Positions 1 through 8,705 of a DNA stretch of 64,000 bases are shown piece after piece (position 1 is the first letter of the stretch; the number at the start of each line of letters is the position of its first letter). Source of the stretch: JAJTHJ01 sp046316025 (GTDB lineage Bacteria > Pseudomonadota > Gammaproteobacteria > Burkholderiales > Burkholderiaceae_F); contig JBKCXU010000047.1 of the NCBI GenBank assembly GCA_046316025.1, forward strand, positions 1-64,000. Direction: 5' to 3'. The notes beneath the pieces were generated by a model, which saw only the letters and a program-made list of their open reading frames with translations, was not told where the DNA came from and made no database searches. The position numbers and the translations under genes are program-made.

Positions 1-858
1 CACCAGGATCTCGCAGCGGCCCTCGACCTTCTCGGCACCGTAGCGCACGGCGTTCTCGACGATCGGTTGCAGCAGCAACTGCGGCACGCGCGCGCGCGGG
101 TGGATGGCGCCAATGCGCCAGTCCACGTGCAACCGGTCGCCCAGCCGCGTCTGCTCGATTTCCACGTAGCGGCGGCACAGGTCGAGCTCCTGCTCCACCG
201 GCACCAGCTTGCGCACGTCGGCCATCACCGCGCGGAAAAGCTCGGCAATCGACTCCAGCATCCGCTCGGCCCGCGCCGGGTCGTCGCGCAGCACGGCCAG
301 CACCGCCGTCAGGCTGTTGAAAAAAAAGTGCGGGCGGATGCGCGACTGCAAGGCCTGGAAGCGCGCCTCGGCCAGCACCGGCGAAAACGCCCGCTCGCGC
401 AGTTCGAGGTAATGCTGGGCGGCGGCTCCGGCCACCGCGCCGAACATCACATAGCCCGCCGCCTGCGTCGCCGTGAGCGCCAGCGCCGGCCCGGCGAGCA
501 GTGCCAGCACCACCGCCACCCACAGCGGGGCAACCGCCCAGGCCAGCGCACGCTGCACCGACGCGGTCAGCGGCGGCAACAGGCGACGCAGCAGGCACCA
601 GGCCACCAGGGTGAGCAGGGTGATGGGCGCAACGAAGCCCGCCACCGTCACGAAACGCGCCCACGCCGACGTGGTCGAAGGCTCGACCCAGACGATCAGC
701 GCCCCGGCCGCGTTCACGGCCAGCAGCACGCGCAGCAACACACCGAGGTTGCAGCCGTCCGGGACGACGCGCACCGGCGTCGGAGAGGCTGCTTCCACCC
801 GCGTCTGTCCCGCCGGCGCTGCCAGCGGCAACTCTCGACTCAAGCCCTTAGACTCCAA
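1..858 (-). CDS. algZ: Sensor histidine kinase, AlgZ/LytS type (partial, runs off left edge)
   Basis: Only the N-terminal part is present. About 286 codons are visible: hydrophobic membrane segments, then the phosphoacceptor stretch RPHFFFNSLT (its His is codon 328-330) and, next to the edge, the start of the ATP-binding module with VENAVRYG. This is the layout of the LytS/AlgZ class (His_kinase family), which signals to LytTR response regulators. The divergent argH neighbour matches the argH-algZ(fimS)-algR order known from pseudomonads, so an algR-type gene is expected outside the window (inference). The frame offers no good ATG; TTG at 858, preceded by a GGGGGATGAG purine stretch, or TTG at 843 are possible starts. 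Confidence 0.75.
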   Translation of the reverse strand, partial: MESKGLSRELPLAAPAGQTRVEAASPTPVRVVPDGCNLGVLLRVLLAVNAAGALIVWVEPSTTSAWARFVTVAGFVAPITLLTLVAWCLLRRLLPPLTASVQRALAWAVAPLWVAVVLALLAGPALALTATQAAGYVMFGAVAGAAAQHYLELRERAFSPVLAEARFQALQSRIRPHFFFNSLTAVLAVLRDDPARAERMLESIAELFRAVMADVRKLVPVEQELDLCRRYVEIEQTRLGDRLHVDWRIGAIHPRARVPQLLLQPIVENAVRYGAEKVEGRCEILV

Positions 859-883
859 CGACTCATCCCCCCGGCGGACGATT

Positions 884-2305
884 ATGTCAGCGCACTCCTC
901 TTCGTTGCATGCCAAAGACGCGGGCTGGTCGGGCCGCTTTGCCGAGCCGGTGGCGGAGTTCGTGCTGCGCTATACGGCCAGTGTCGGCTTCGACCAGCGG
1001 CTGGCGATGGCGGATATCGAAGGCTCGCTGGCGCATGCGGCGATGCTGGCGGAAGTGGGCTTGATTTCCGCGCAGGACCGCGCCGATATCGAACGCGGCC
1101 TGACGCAAATCCGCGGCGAGATCGAGCGCGGCGAGTTCGACTGGCAGCTCGCCCTCGAAGACGTACATCTGAACATCGAGCGGCGCCTGACGGAACTGGT
1201 GGGCGACGCCGGCAAGCGGATGCACACCGCGCGCTCGCGCAACGATCAGGTGGCGACCGACCTGCGGCTGTGGCTGCGGGGGGAGATCGATGGTCTGCTG
1301 GCCTTGTTGGCGGAAGTGCAGCGCGCGCTGGTCGGTCAGGCCGAGCAGCATGCGGCGACCGTGATGCCGGGCTTCACCCACTTGCAGGTGGCGCAGCCGG
1401 TGACTTTCGGCCACCATCTGCTGGCCTATGTGGAAATGTTCGAGCGCGATCGCGAACGGCTGGCCGATTGCCGCCGGCGCGTGAACCGGCTGCCGCTGGG
1501 TGCAGCGGCGCTGGCCGGCACCACCTTCCCGATCGACCGCGCGGCCGTCGCGCAAAAGCTCGGCTTCGACGGGTTGTGCGAAAACTCGCTCGACGCGGTG
1601 AGCGACCGCGACTACGCAATCGAGTTCTGCGCGGCGGCCTCGCTCGTCATGGTGCACGTCTCGCGCTTGTGCGAAGAACTCGTGCTGTGGATGACGCCGC
1701 GCTTTGGCTTTATCCGGTTGCCGGATCGCTTTACCACCGGCTCGTCGATCATGCCGCAGAAGAAAAACCCCGACGTGGCCGAACTCGCCCGCGGCAAGAG
1801 CGGCCGGGTAGCCGGCCACCTGATGGGCCTGATCGTGCTGATGAAGGGCCAGCCGCTCACTTACAACAAGGACAATCAGGAAGACAAGGAGCCGCTCTTC
1901 GACACGGTGGACACGCTGCGCGACACGCTGCGGGCGCTGGCGGAGATGATCCCCGGTATCGAGGCCGACGCCGCCGCGATGCGCCGCGGCGCAGCCGAGG
2001 GGTTTTCCACCGCGACCGATTTTGCCGACTATCTGGTGCGTAAGGGCCTGCCCTTCCGCGACGCGCACGAGGCGGTCGCGCGCGCCGTGCGGCTGGCCGC
2101 CGAGCGCGGCTGCGACCTGGCCGATCTGCCGCTTTCCGACTTGCAGGCGATCGCGCCACAGGTGGGCGCGGACGTGCGCGGCGCGCTCGATCTGGACGCC
2201 GCGGTGGCCGCCCGCGACCACGTCGGCGGCACCGCCCCGGCGCAGGTGCGCGCGCAGTGCGCGCGCTGGCGCGAGCGGCTCTGGCCGCCCGCCGCCGGCG
2301 GCTAG
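884..2305 (+). CDS. argH: Argininosuccinate lyase
   Basis: 473 residues, the usual length. Cleaves argininosuccinate to arginine and fumarate, the last step of arginine synthesis; cytosolic tetramer. The fumarase/aspartase signature GSSIMPQKKNPDVAEL lies at residues 286-301 and contains the catalytic Ser loop; the general acid/base His is in FTHLQVAQP near residue 166. ATG at 884 is the first start that leaves room for the divergent kinase gene upstream; the N-terminus reads MSAHSSSLHAKD before the conserved WSGRF. argG, argF and argD lie 25-32 kb away, so the pathway is not one operon here. Ends TAG. Confidence 0.97.
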   Translation: MSAHSSSLHAKDAGWSGRFAEPVAEFVLRYTASVGFDQRLAMADIEGSLAHAAMLAEVGLISAQDRADIERGLTQIRGEIERGEFDWQLALEDVHLNIERRLTELVGDAGKRMHTARSRNDQVATDLRLWLRGEIDGLLALLAEVQRALVGQAEQHAATVMPGFTHLQVAQPVTFGHHLLAYVEMFERDRERLADCRRRVNRLPLGAAALAGTTFPIDRAAVAQKLGFDGLCENSLDAVSDRDYAIEFCAAASLVMVHVSRLCEELVLWMTPRFGFIRLPDRFTTGSSIMPQKKNPDVAELARGKSGRVAGHLMGLIVLMKGQPLTYNKDNQEDKEPLFDTVDTLRDTLRALAEMIPGIEADAAAMRRGAAEGFSTATDFADYLVRKGLPFRDAHEAVARAVRLAAERGCDLADLPLSDLQAIAPQVGADVRGALDLDAAVAARDHVGGTAPAQVRAQCARWRERLWPPAAGG

Positions 2306-2366
2306 AATCCGCGCGCCTCGCCCGGCACCGCACCGGGCAGCGCATACCGACTCCAAGGAGGACTCC

Positions 2367-2963
2367 ATGACAGCGCTGTTGAGGTTTTCCAACCTCGTGG
2401 ACTGGCTCGACGCGCATCTGGGCGCGTTCTTGAAGTGGCTGATCCTAGCCTCGGTCGTGGTCAGTGGTGGCAACGCCATTTTGCGCAAGGCGTTCGACAT
2501 CGGGTCGAACGCCTTCCTCGAACTCCAGTGGTATCTGTTTGCCGCGGTGTTCATGCTGGGCGCGGGCTACGCCTTCCTGCGCAACGCGCATGTGCGCATC
2601 GACTTCATCTCCAGCCGGCTGTCGGCACGCGCCCGCAACTGGATCGACATCGTCGGCATCGTCGTCTTCCTCATCCCGCTGTGCGCGCTGCTGATCAAGC
2701 TCGGCTGGCCGCTGTTTGCGCGGGCGTACGAGTCCGGCGAGATGTCGCAGAACGCCGGCGGGCTGATCCGCTGGCCGGTGATGTTGCTGATCCCGCTCGG
2801 CATGGCGATCCTGCTGGCGCAGGCGGTGTCGGAACTGATCAAACGCATCGCCTTCCTGCGCGGGCTGATTCCCGACTCGCTCGCCCATGCCGAGCCGGGC
2901 CAGCAACACGGCGAAGAAGCGGCCCGCGCCGAGGCCGCAGCGCACAAGGGAGCCGCGCAATGA
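2367..2963 (+). CDS. dctQ: TRAP transporter small permease (DctQ family)
   Basis: 198 residues with four predicted membrane segments (about residues 20-40, 50-70, 90-112 and 133-155) and a charged Glu/Ala-rich tail, as in DctQ subunits of tripartite ATP-independent periplasmic transporters. It pairs with the large permease encoded next. ATG at 2367 is preceded by AAGGAGG (2354-2360). Its TGA overlaps the ATG of the next gene (ATGA), so the two are translationally coupled. A TAGAAT hexamer formed by the argH stop region could serve as -10, but the upstream context is weak. Confidence 0.9.
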   Translation: MTALLRFSNLVDWLDAHLGAFLKWLILASVVVSGGNAILRKAFDIGSNAFLELQWYLFAAVFMLGAGYAFLRNAHVRIDFISSRLSARARNWIDIVGIVVFLIPLCALLIKLGWPLFARAYESGEMSQNAGGLIRWPVMLLIPLGMAILLAQAVSELIKRIAFLRGLIPDSLAHAEPGQQHGEEAARAEAAAHKGAAQ

Positions 2964-4783
2964 CCGCCTTCATCACTGCCCAGTTCGTCCCGCTGCTGTT
3001 TGCGGGGTTGCTGATTTTCCTGTTGACGGGGTTTCCGGTGGCGTTTTCGCTCGCCGCCACCGGCCTGCTGTTCGGCTTCATCGGCATGGAGGCGGGCCTC
3101 TTTCCGGCAACCCTGTTCCAGGCGCTGCCACTGCGAGTGTTCGGCATCATGCAGAACGACACGCTGCTGGCGATCCCGTTCTTTACCCTGATGGGCATCA
3201 TCCTCGAGCGCAGCGGCATGGCCGAGGATCTGCTGGAAACCGTCGGCCAGGTCTTCGGCCCGGTGCGCGGCGGCCTCGCCCTGGCGGTGATCTTCGTCGG
3301 CGCGCTGCTGGCTGCCACCACCGGCGTGGTGGCGGCCGCGGTGATCAGCATGGGCCTCATTTCTCTGCCGATCATGCTGCGCTACGGCTACAACCGCACC
3401 ATCGCCACCGGGGTGATCACCGCCTCGGGTACGCTGGCACAGGCGATCCCGCCGTCGCTGGTGCTGATCGTGCTCGCCGACCAGTTGGGCCGCTCGGTCG
3501 GCGACATGTACGAAGCCGCCCTGATCCCCGGCCTGCTGCTGGTGGCCTGCTATGCGATCTTCGTGCTGATCGTCGCCGTGGTGCGGCCGTCCTGGGTGCC
3601 GGCGCTGCCGGCCGAGGCGCGCATCTACCGCGAGGCCAACGGCGCCAGCGGGCACCTGTCGCTGCTGGTGCTGATGGCGGTCTCGACCGCCACCGGCTAC
3701 GCCTGGAGCAAGGTGCACCAGTCCATCATCAACCCGATGATCGGTCGCGAACTGCCCGCCCCCGGCGACGAGATCCTGATCATGTCGATGACGGTGGCCT
3801 CGTTCGTCGCGCTGGCACTGGCGATCATCAACCGGGTGTTCAAGATCGGCCTGCTGTCCAAGCTGTCGGAGCAGGTCACCTTCGTGCTGATCCCGCCGCT
3901 GGTGCTCATTTTCCTGGTGCTGGGCACGATTTTTCTCGGTGTGGCGACCCCGACCGAAGGCGGCGCGCTGGGCGCCATCGGCGCGCTGATCATGGCCGCC
4001 GGCAAGCGCCGGTTGACCTGGGCGCTGATGAAGCAGGCGCTGGACAACACCACGCGGCTGTCGGTGTTCGTGCTGTTCATCCTGATCGGCTCCACCGTCT
4101 TCAGCTTCACCTTCAACGCCGCCGAGGGGCACTTCTGGGTCGAGCACCTGTTTACCAACATGCCGGGCGGGGCGATGGGCTTCCTCATCGTCGTCAATGT
4201 GCTGGTGTTCATCCTCGGCATGTTCATCGACTTCTTCGAGATCGCCTTCATCGTGATCCCGATCCTGGCGCCGGTGGCGGGCAAGATCCTGCCGGAGTTG
4301 CTGCCGGCGGGGGTGTCGGCGGATGCCGCGCTCATCTGGTTCGGCGTCATCATCGCGATGAACTTGCAGACCTCCTTTTTGACCCCGCCGTTCGGCTTTG
4401 CGCTGTTTTACCTGCGCAGCGTGGCGGCGCGCAACGACTACAAAGACCGCGTGACCGGCGAGACCATCCCGGCGGTGACCACCGCGCAGATCTACAAGGG
4501 GGCGATCGCGTTCATCTGCATCCAGCTGGTGATGGTGGTGGCGGTGATCGCCTACCCGCAACTGGCGATCGACATCACGCCCAAGGCGGCTATCGACCTG
4601 AATTCGATCCAGTTGGATGCACCAACCGGCGGCTACGGCGATGGCCAGGCGCCGCTGGACCCGCTGCGCGATTTCGCCCCCGGCTCACAAGCGCCAGCCG
4701 ATGCGCCCAAGCCGGCAGCCGACGATCCGCTGGAGGCGATAAAGCGCGAAATGGAACGCGACAAGGGCGGCCCGAGCAAGTAG
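2960..4783 (+). CDS. dctM: TRAP transporter large permease (DctM family)
   Basis: 607 residues, very hydrophobic, a dozen or more membrane segments, with the conserved loop IPFFTLMGIILERSGMA and the TPPFGFALFYLRSV stretch typical of DctM. It is the ion-coupled translocation subunit for an organic acid. It is longer than the classical 425-residue DctM, with an extra central insertion of about 100 residues and a soluble C-terminal tail after residue 540 rich in Pro/Asp, a form often seen with TakP-type binding proteins. The binding-protein gene lies convergent just downstream, separated by a two-way terminator. Confidence 0.92.
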   Translation: MTAFITAQFVPLLFAGLLIFLLTGFPVAFSLAATGLLFGFIGMEAGLFPATLFQALPLRVFGIMQNDTLLAIPFFTLMGIILERSGMAEDLLETVGQVFGPVRGGLALAVIFVGALLAATTGVVAAAVISMGLISLPIMLRYGYNRTIATGVITASGTLAQAIPPSLVLIVLADQLGRSVGDMYEAALIPGLLLVACYAIFVLIVAVVRPSWVPALPAEARIYREANGASGHLSLLVLMAVSTATGYAWSKVHQSIINPMIGRELPAPGDEILIMSMTVASFVALALAIINRVFKIGLLSKLSEQVTFVLIPPLVLIFLVLGTIFLGVATPTEGGALGAIGALIMAAGKRRLTWALMKQALDNTTRLSVFVLFILIGSTVFSFTFNAAEGHFWVEHLFTNMPGGAMGFLIVVNVLVFILGMFIDFFEIAFIVIPILAPVAGKILPELLPAGVSADAALIWFGVIIAMNLQTSFLTPPFGFALFYLRSVAARNDYKDRVTGETIPAVTTAQIYKGAIAFICIQLVMVVAVIAYPQLAIDITPKAAIDLNSIQLDAPTGGYGDGQAPLDPLRDFAPGSQAPADAPKPAADDPLEAIKREMERDKGGPSK

Positions 4784-4813
4784 CCGCCGGGCCTGGCGAG
4801 CCCCAAAAGAAAA

Positions 4814-4851
4814 ACGCCCCGCGGTGCCAAAGCACCGCGGGGCGTTTTTTT
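4814..4851. terminator. Bidirectional intrinsic terminator
   Basis: Perfect hairpin ACGCCCCGCGGTGC / GCACCGCGGGGCGT (4814-4827 and 4832-4845) with a CAAA loop, followed by a T run on the + strand and preceded by an A-rich stretch that gives a T run on the - strand. It sits between the convergent dctM and the binding-protein gene and can serve both. Confidence 0.93.
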
Positions 4852-4867
4852 GTTTGCGCCGAGCCGG

Positions 4868-5956
4868 TTACGGAATCCGCTGCGACTGCATGTAGTTGTC
4901 GAAGCTCGCCTCGGTGAAGCGGAACCACAAGTTCTGCTCGCGCAGGAAGCCGACGTAGTCGGTATAGACCTTCTTCCAGGCCGGATTGGTGTTGTTCAAC
5001 TCCGCATACAAGCCGAAGGCCGCCTTGAACGCGGCGTCCATCACGTCCTTGGGCATGCGGAAAGGCTTGGTGCCGCCGGCCACCAGTTGCTTCAACGCGC
5101 CAGGGTTGCGCGCGTCGTATTGCGCCTGCATGTTGACGTGCGCGTGCGACGCGGCGGCCTCGACGATCGCCTTGTAATCGGCCGGCAGCGCGTCCCAAGC
5201 CTTGGTGTTGACGTACAAATCGAGCTCGGGGCCACCCTCCCACCAGCCAGGGTAGCCGTACCACGGCGCCACCTTGTAGAACCCCAGCTTGAGGTCGTCG
5301 TAAGGGCCGACCCACTCGGCCGCGTCGATGGTGCCCTTTTCCAGCGCCGTGTAGATCTCGCCGCCCGGGATGTTCTGCGGCACCGCGCCGATACGCTCCA
5401 GGATCCGGCCGCCGAAGCCGCCGATCCGCATCTTCAGACCCTTGACGTCGGCCAGCGACTTGATTTCCTTGCGATACCAGCCGCCCATTTGCGCGCCGGT
5501 GTTGCCCATCGGGAAGTTGACGACGTTGAAGCCGCGATAGAACTCGCGCATCAACTTCAGGCCGTTGCCCTCGTACATCCAGGCGGTCATCTGGCGCGAG
5601 TTGAAACCGAACGGGATCGCACAGCCGATCGCGAAGGTCGGGTCCTTGCCGAAGAAGTAGTACGGCGCCGTGTGCGCGCACTCGACGGTGGCCGCTTGCA
5701 CGCCGTCGAGCACGCCGAAGGCCGGCATCAGTTCGCCGGCGGCGTGCACGCTGATCTGGAACTTGCCGCCGGTCGCAGCGGAGACCTGTTTGGAGAAGAC
5801 CTCGGCCGCACCGTAGATGGTGTCGAGCGACTTGGGGAAACTGGAGGCCAGGCGCCAGCGCACCTGGGCCTGGGCCTGCACGACTGCCGGGGCAGCCACC
5901 GCGGCGGCCGCCGCGGCGCCGGCAGCGGCGCGCGCGATAAAGGAACGACGTTGCAT
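4868..5956 (-). CDS. takP: TRAP transporter substrate-binding protein, TakP-like (DctP family)
   Basis: 362 residues. Starts with a twin-arginine-like signal (RRSFI then an Ala-rich core to about residue 30), so the mature protein is periplasmic. Blocks such as GNTGAQMGGWYRKEI, MRIGGFGG and AAEWVGPYDDLKLGFYK match the TakP branch of DctP receptors, which bind 2-oxo acids such as pyruvate; the exact ligand is inference. ATG at 5956 follows a strong ribosome site (AAGGAGAT). Encoded convergently to dctQM, which supplies its membrane partners. Confidence 0.9.
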   Translation of the reverse strand: MQRRSFIARAAAGAAAAAAVAAPAVVQAQAQVRWRLASSFPKSLDTIYGAAEVFSKQVSAATGGKFQISVHAAGELMPAFGVLDGVQAATVECAHTAPYYFFGKDPTFAIGCAIPFGFNSRQMTAWMYEGNGLKLMREFYRGFNVVNFPMGNTGAQMGGWYRKEIKSLADVKGLKMRIGGFGGRILERIGAVPQNIPGGEIYTALEKGTIDAAEWVGPYDDLKLGFYKVAPWYGYPGWWEGGPELDLYVNTKAWDALPADYKAIVEAAASHAHVNMQAQYDARNPGALKQLVAGGTKPFRMPKDVMDAAFKAAFGLYAELNNTNPAWKKVYTDYVGFLREQNLWFRFTEASFDNYMQSQRIP

Positions 5957-6116
5957 TGCTGTATCTCCTTGGAAGTGAAAACGTTGAGGCGAGCGTCGGC
6001 GAGTCTCGTCGTGCCCGCCTTGCTCAAGTCGGGATCGACCCCTGCGCTCGGGGCCGGATTCTAGACTCGCGGCGGCGTACGAGGGGGCCGCGTTTACCCC
6101 CGTGCGGCAGGACTCG

Positions 6117-7460
6117 TCAGGCGCCGCCGACGGTCATTGCCTCGACGATCACCGAGCCGGAAACGCGCCCGCCGCGCACCACCCGGTCGGCGCCGACGGC
6201 AACGAGGTTCGCGTACATCGACTTCAGATTGCCGGCGATGGTGATTTCCTCCACTGGGTAGGCGATGGCGCCGCCCTCGACCCAGAAGCCGCTGGCGCCG
6301 CGCGAGTAGTCGCCGGTGACGGTGTTCACCCCCGACCCGATCAGTTCGGTCACCAGCAAGCCAGTGCCGAGCTTGCGCAACATGGCGCGGAAGTCGTCGT
6401 CGGGTTGTGTGTGCGCGGAGTGCAGCGTCAGGTTGTGCGCGCCGCCGGCGTTGCCGGTCGTCTTCAGGCCCAGCTTGCGCGCCGAGTAGCTGCCGAGGAA
6501 GTAACCGGTCAGCCGGCCCGCGTCGATCACGTCGCGAACCTGGCCGCGCACGCCTTCTTCGTCGAAGGGGCTGGAGCCGGAACCCTGCGGCACGAAGGGA
6601 TCGTCGCGCAGGCGGATGTGGTCGGCAAAGAGCTTCTGCCCGAGCGCATCGACCAGAAAGGACGCCTTGCGGTACAGCGCGCCGCCGCTGGCCGCGCCGA
6701 CCAAGCTGCCGATGAGTCCGCAGGCGAGCGGCGCTTCGAACAGCACCGGGCACTGGCGGGTGGACAGCTTGCGCGCGGCGAGCCGCGCCAGCGCGCGTTC
6801 GGCCGCGTAGCGGCCGACCGCCTTGGGGGCAGCCAACCCGTCGGCGCGGCGCGACGTGCTGTACCAGTCGTCGCGCTGCATGCCGCTTTTGTCGCGAGCG
6901 ATGGGCGAGACCGAAATCGAGTGCCGCGACGACGGGAAACCCGCGCAAAACCCGCGCGTGTTGGCGAGAACGAAGTGCGAGGCCGAGGTATAGACGTTGG
7001 CCCCTTCGGAATTGACGATGCGCCGGTCGGTGTCGAAGGCGGCTTGCTCGCAGGCCTGCGCCAGTTCGATCGCCTGCTCGGTCGTCAGCGCCCAGGGGTG
7101 GTAGAGGTCCAGATCGCGCGGCGCGCGCTCCAGCGTGTCTTCGTCCGGCAGGCCGGCGGCCGGGTCGTCGGCGGTAAAGCGCGCGATGTTGTACGCCGCC
7201 TCGACCGCCTGCCGCACCGCCGCCGGCGAAAAGTCCGAGGTCGAGGCATGCCCGCGCCGTTGGCCGAGGTAAACCGAGACGCCGAGCGACTTGTCGCGCG
7301 TGTGCTCGATGGTCTCGACCTTCATCTTGCGCGTGGTGACCGACAAGCCCGTGGACTCGCTGGCTTCCGCCGCTGCGTCGGTAGCGCCCAGCGAGCGCGC
7401 GTGATTGAGCGCGTCCAAGGTGAGCGCGCTCAGTTGATCGTTGGATACGGAGAAAGCCAT
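6117..7460 (-). CDS. pmbA: Metalloprotease-related protein PmbA/TldE
   Basis: 447 residues, full length for PmbA (TldE). Together with TldD it forms a heterodimeric cytosolic protease that matures peptide antibiotics and degrades the CcdA antitoxin; PmbA is the subunit without the zinc HExxxH motif, and none is seen here. Conserved C-terminal blocks NLTLHSAHTQPDDDF, GVNTVTGDYSRGASGFWVE and IAGNLKSMYANL are present. Start ATG at 7460, 40 bp from the divergent darP. The pmbA-darP-mogA neighbourhood is common in betaproteobacteria. tldD is not in the window. Confidence 0.95.
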   Translation of the reverse strand: MAFSVSNDQLSALTLDALNHARSLGATDAAAEASESTGLSVTTRKMKVETIEHTRDKSLGVSVYLGQRRGHASTSDFSPAAVRQAVEAAYNIARFTADDPAAGLPDEDTLERAPRDLDLYHPWALTTEQAIELAQACEQAAFDTDRRIVNSEGANVYTSASHFVLANTRGFCAGFPSSRHSISVSPIARDKSGMQRDDWYSTSRRADGLAAPKAVGRYAAERALARLAARKLSTRQCPVLFEAPLACGLIGSLVGAASGGALYRKASFLVDALGQKLFADHIRLRDDPFVPQGSGSSPFDEEGVRGQVRDVIDAGRLTGYFLGSYSARKLGLKTTGNAGGAHNLTLHSAHTQPDDDFRAMLRKLGTGLLVTELIGSGVNTVTGDYSRGASGFWVEGGAIAYPVEEITIAGNLKSMYANLVAVGADRVVRGGRVSGSVIVEAMTVGGA

Positions 7461-7500
7461 GCAAAGGGTTCCGGAAAGTCGCGCCGTATCATAGCCAGCG

Positions 7501-8010
7501 ATGCGCCCCGAGCCCGCCGCCAACGACGAACGCCCGAGCAAGAGCGAACGCAAGCGCGAGATGCAGGCGCTGCAAGACTTGGGCGTCGAACTGGCCGCGC
7601 TGCCCGCCAGCCGCCTCGCCGCACTCGATCTGCCCGAGCCGCTGCGCGAAGCCTTTGCCGACCTGCCGCGCATCACCCGGCACGAAGCGCGCCGCCGGCA
7701 CATGCAGTTGATCGGCAAGCTGATGCGCAGCGTGGACCCGGAGCCGCTGCGCCGGGCGCTCGATGAGGCGCAGGGCAAATCGCGCGCGGCGGTCGCGCTG
7801 ATGCACCGCTGCGAGCGGCTGCGCGAGCAGCTGCTGGCCGACGACGCGGCGCTGACCGCCTTGCTCGACGAGCATCCCGGCCTGGACGCGCAGCCGCTGC
7901 GCGCGCTGATCCGCGCGGCGCGGCGCGAGCAGGCCGCAGGCCAGCCGCCGCGCCACGCGCGTGAGCTTTACCGCGCTTTGCACGATCTGCTGAAAGCCGC
8001 CGCCCGATGA
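7501..8010 (+). CDS. darP: Ribosome biogenesis factor DarP (YjgA, DUF615)
   Basis: 169 residues, highly charged and helical, with the family core RPSKSERKREMQALQDLGVELAALP near the N-terminus and ARRRHMQLIGKLMR in the centre. DarP/YjgA binds late 50S precursors and helps large-subunit maturation (known for E. coli). The 3-prime end overlaps the start of mogA by the ATGA arrangement, indicating coupled translation. Divergent from pmbA with a 40-bp gap that must hold both promoters. Confidence 0.93.
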   Translation: MRPEPAANDERPSKSERKREMQALQDLGVELAALPASRLAALDLPEPLREAFADLPRITRHEARRRHMQLIGKLMRSVDPEPLRRALDEAQGKSRAAVALMHRCERLREQLLADDAALTALLDEHPGLDAQPLRALIRAARREQAAGQPPRHARELYRALHDLLKAAAR

Positions 8011-8624
8011 GCCGCGCGCCACGCCAGCATCCCGACGAGTTGATCGTCGGCCTCGTCTCGATCTCGGACCGCGCCAGCGCCGGCGTCTACGAAGACAAGG
8101 GCCTGCCCGGCCTGCGCGACTGGCTCGGGAGCGCGCTCGCCTCCCCCTGGCAGGCGCACGAGCGGCTGATCGCCGACGAGCGGCAGGTGATCGAGCGCAG
8201 CTTGATCGAACTCGTGGACGACGTGGGTTGCGATCTGGTGCTGACCACCGGCGGCACCGGCCCGGCGCGGCGCGACGTAACGCCCGAGGCCACGCTGGCG
8301 GTGGCCACGCGCGAGATGCCGGGCTTTGGCGAGCAGATGCGGCGCATCTCGCTGGAGTTCGTGCCCACGGCGATTCTGTCGCGGCAGGTGGGCGTGATCC
8401 GTGAGACTGCCGACCATGCGGCGCTGATTCTTAACCTGCCGGGGCAGCCGAAAGCGATTGCCGAGACGCTCGAAGGACTGAAGTCCGCCGAAGGCAAGGC
8501 ACTGGTGCACGGCATCTTTGCCGCCGTGCCCTACTGCATCCAGTTGATCGGCGGGCCGTACGTGGAGACGCACGAGGCGGTGGTCAAGGCGTTTCGGCCG
8601 AAGGCGGCGGTGCGCGCGACGTGA
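8007..8624 (+). CDS. mogA: Molybdopterin adenylyltransferase
   Basis: 205 residues. MogA activates molybdopterin by adenylylation in molybdenum cofactor synthesis. The MoCF-binding motif TTGGTGPARRDVTPEA and the preceding GLVSISDRASAG are clear, and the C-terminal LNLPGQPKAIAETLEGL is family-typical. ATGA overlap with darP. The TGA stop at 8622-8624 is formed inside the first unit of a perfect GTGATCG heptad array. No other moa/moe genes are in the window. Confidence 0.95.
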   Translation: MSRAPRQHPDELIVGLVSISDRASAGVYEDKGLPGLRDWLGSALASPWQAHERLIADERQVIERSLIELVDDVGCDLVLTTGGTGPARRDVTPEATLAVATREMPGFGEQMRRISLEFVPTAILSRQVGVIRETADHAALILNLPGQPKAIAETLEGLKSAEGKALVHGIFAAVPYCIQLIGGPYVETHEAVVKAFRPKAAVRAT

Positions 8625-8699
8625 TCGGTGATCGGTGATCGGCAGACCTCGCCTCCTCTCCTTCGTTTCACGTTTCACTTTTCACTTTTCACGTTCCAC
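8621..8699 (+). repeat. Heptanucleotide repeat locus 1 (mogA-esterase spacer)
   Basis: Three perfect tandem GTGATCG units (8621-8641), then five heptads GTTTCAC, GTTTCAC, TTTTCAC, TTTTCAC, GTTCCAC (8665-8699), ending 6 bases before the esterase ATG. The phase of seven is exact. It belongs to the same class of structure as loci at 15983, 32879 and 38402 although the unit differs. Confidence 0.85.
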
Positions 8700-8705
8700 C
8701 CAGAC

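Noticed and set aside
887..2554. Long minus-strand frame opposite argH
   Set aside because: Shadow of argH; composition and lack of motifs as above.
8621..8699. CRISPR-like array
   Set aside because: Units are contiguous 7-mers without spacers, and no cas genes are present.
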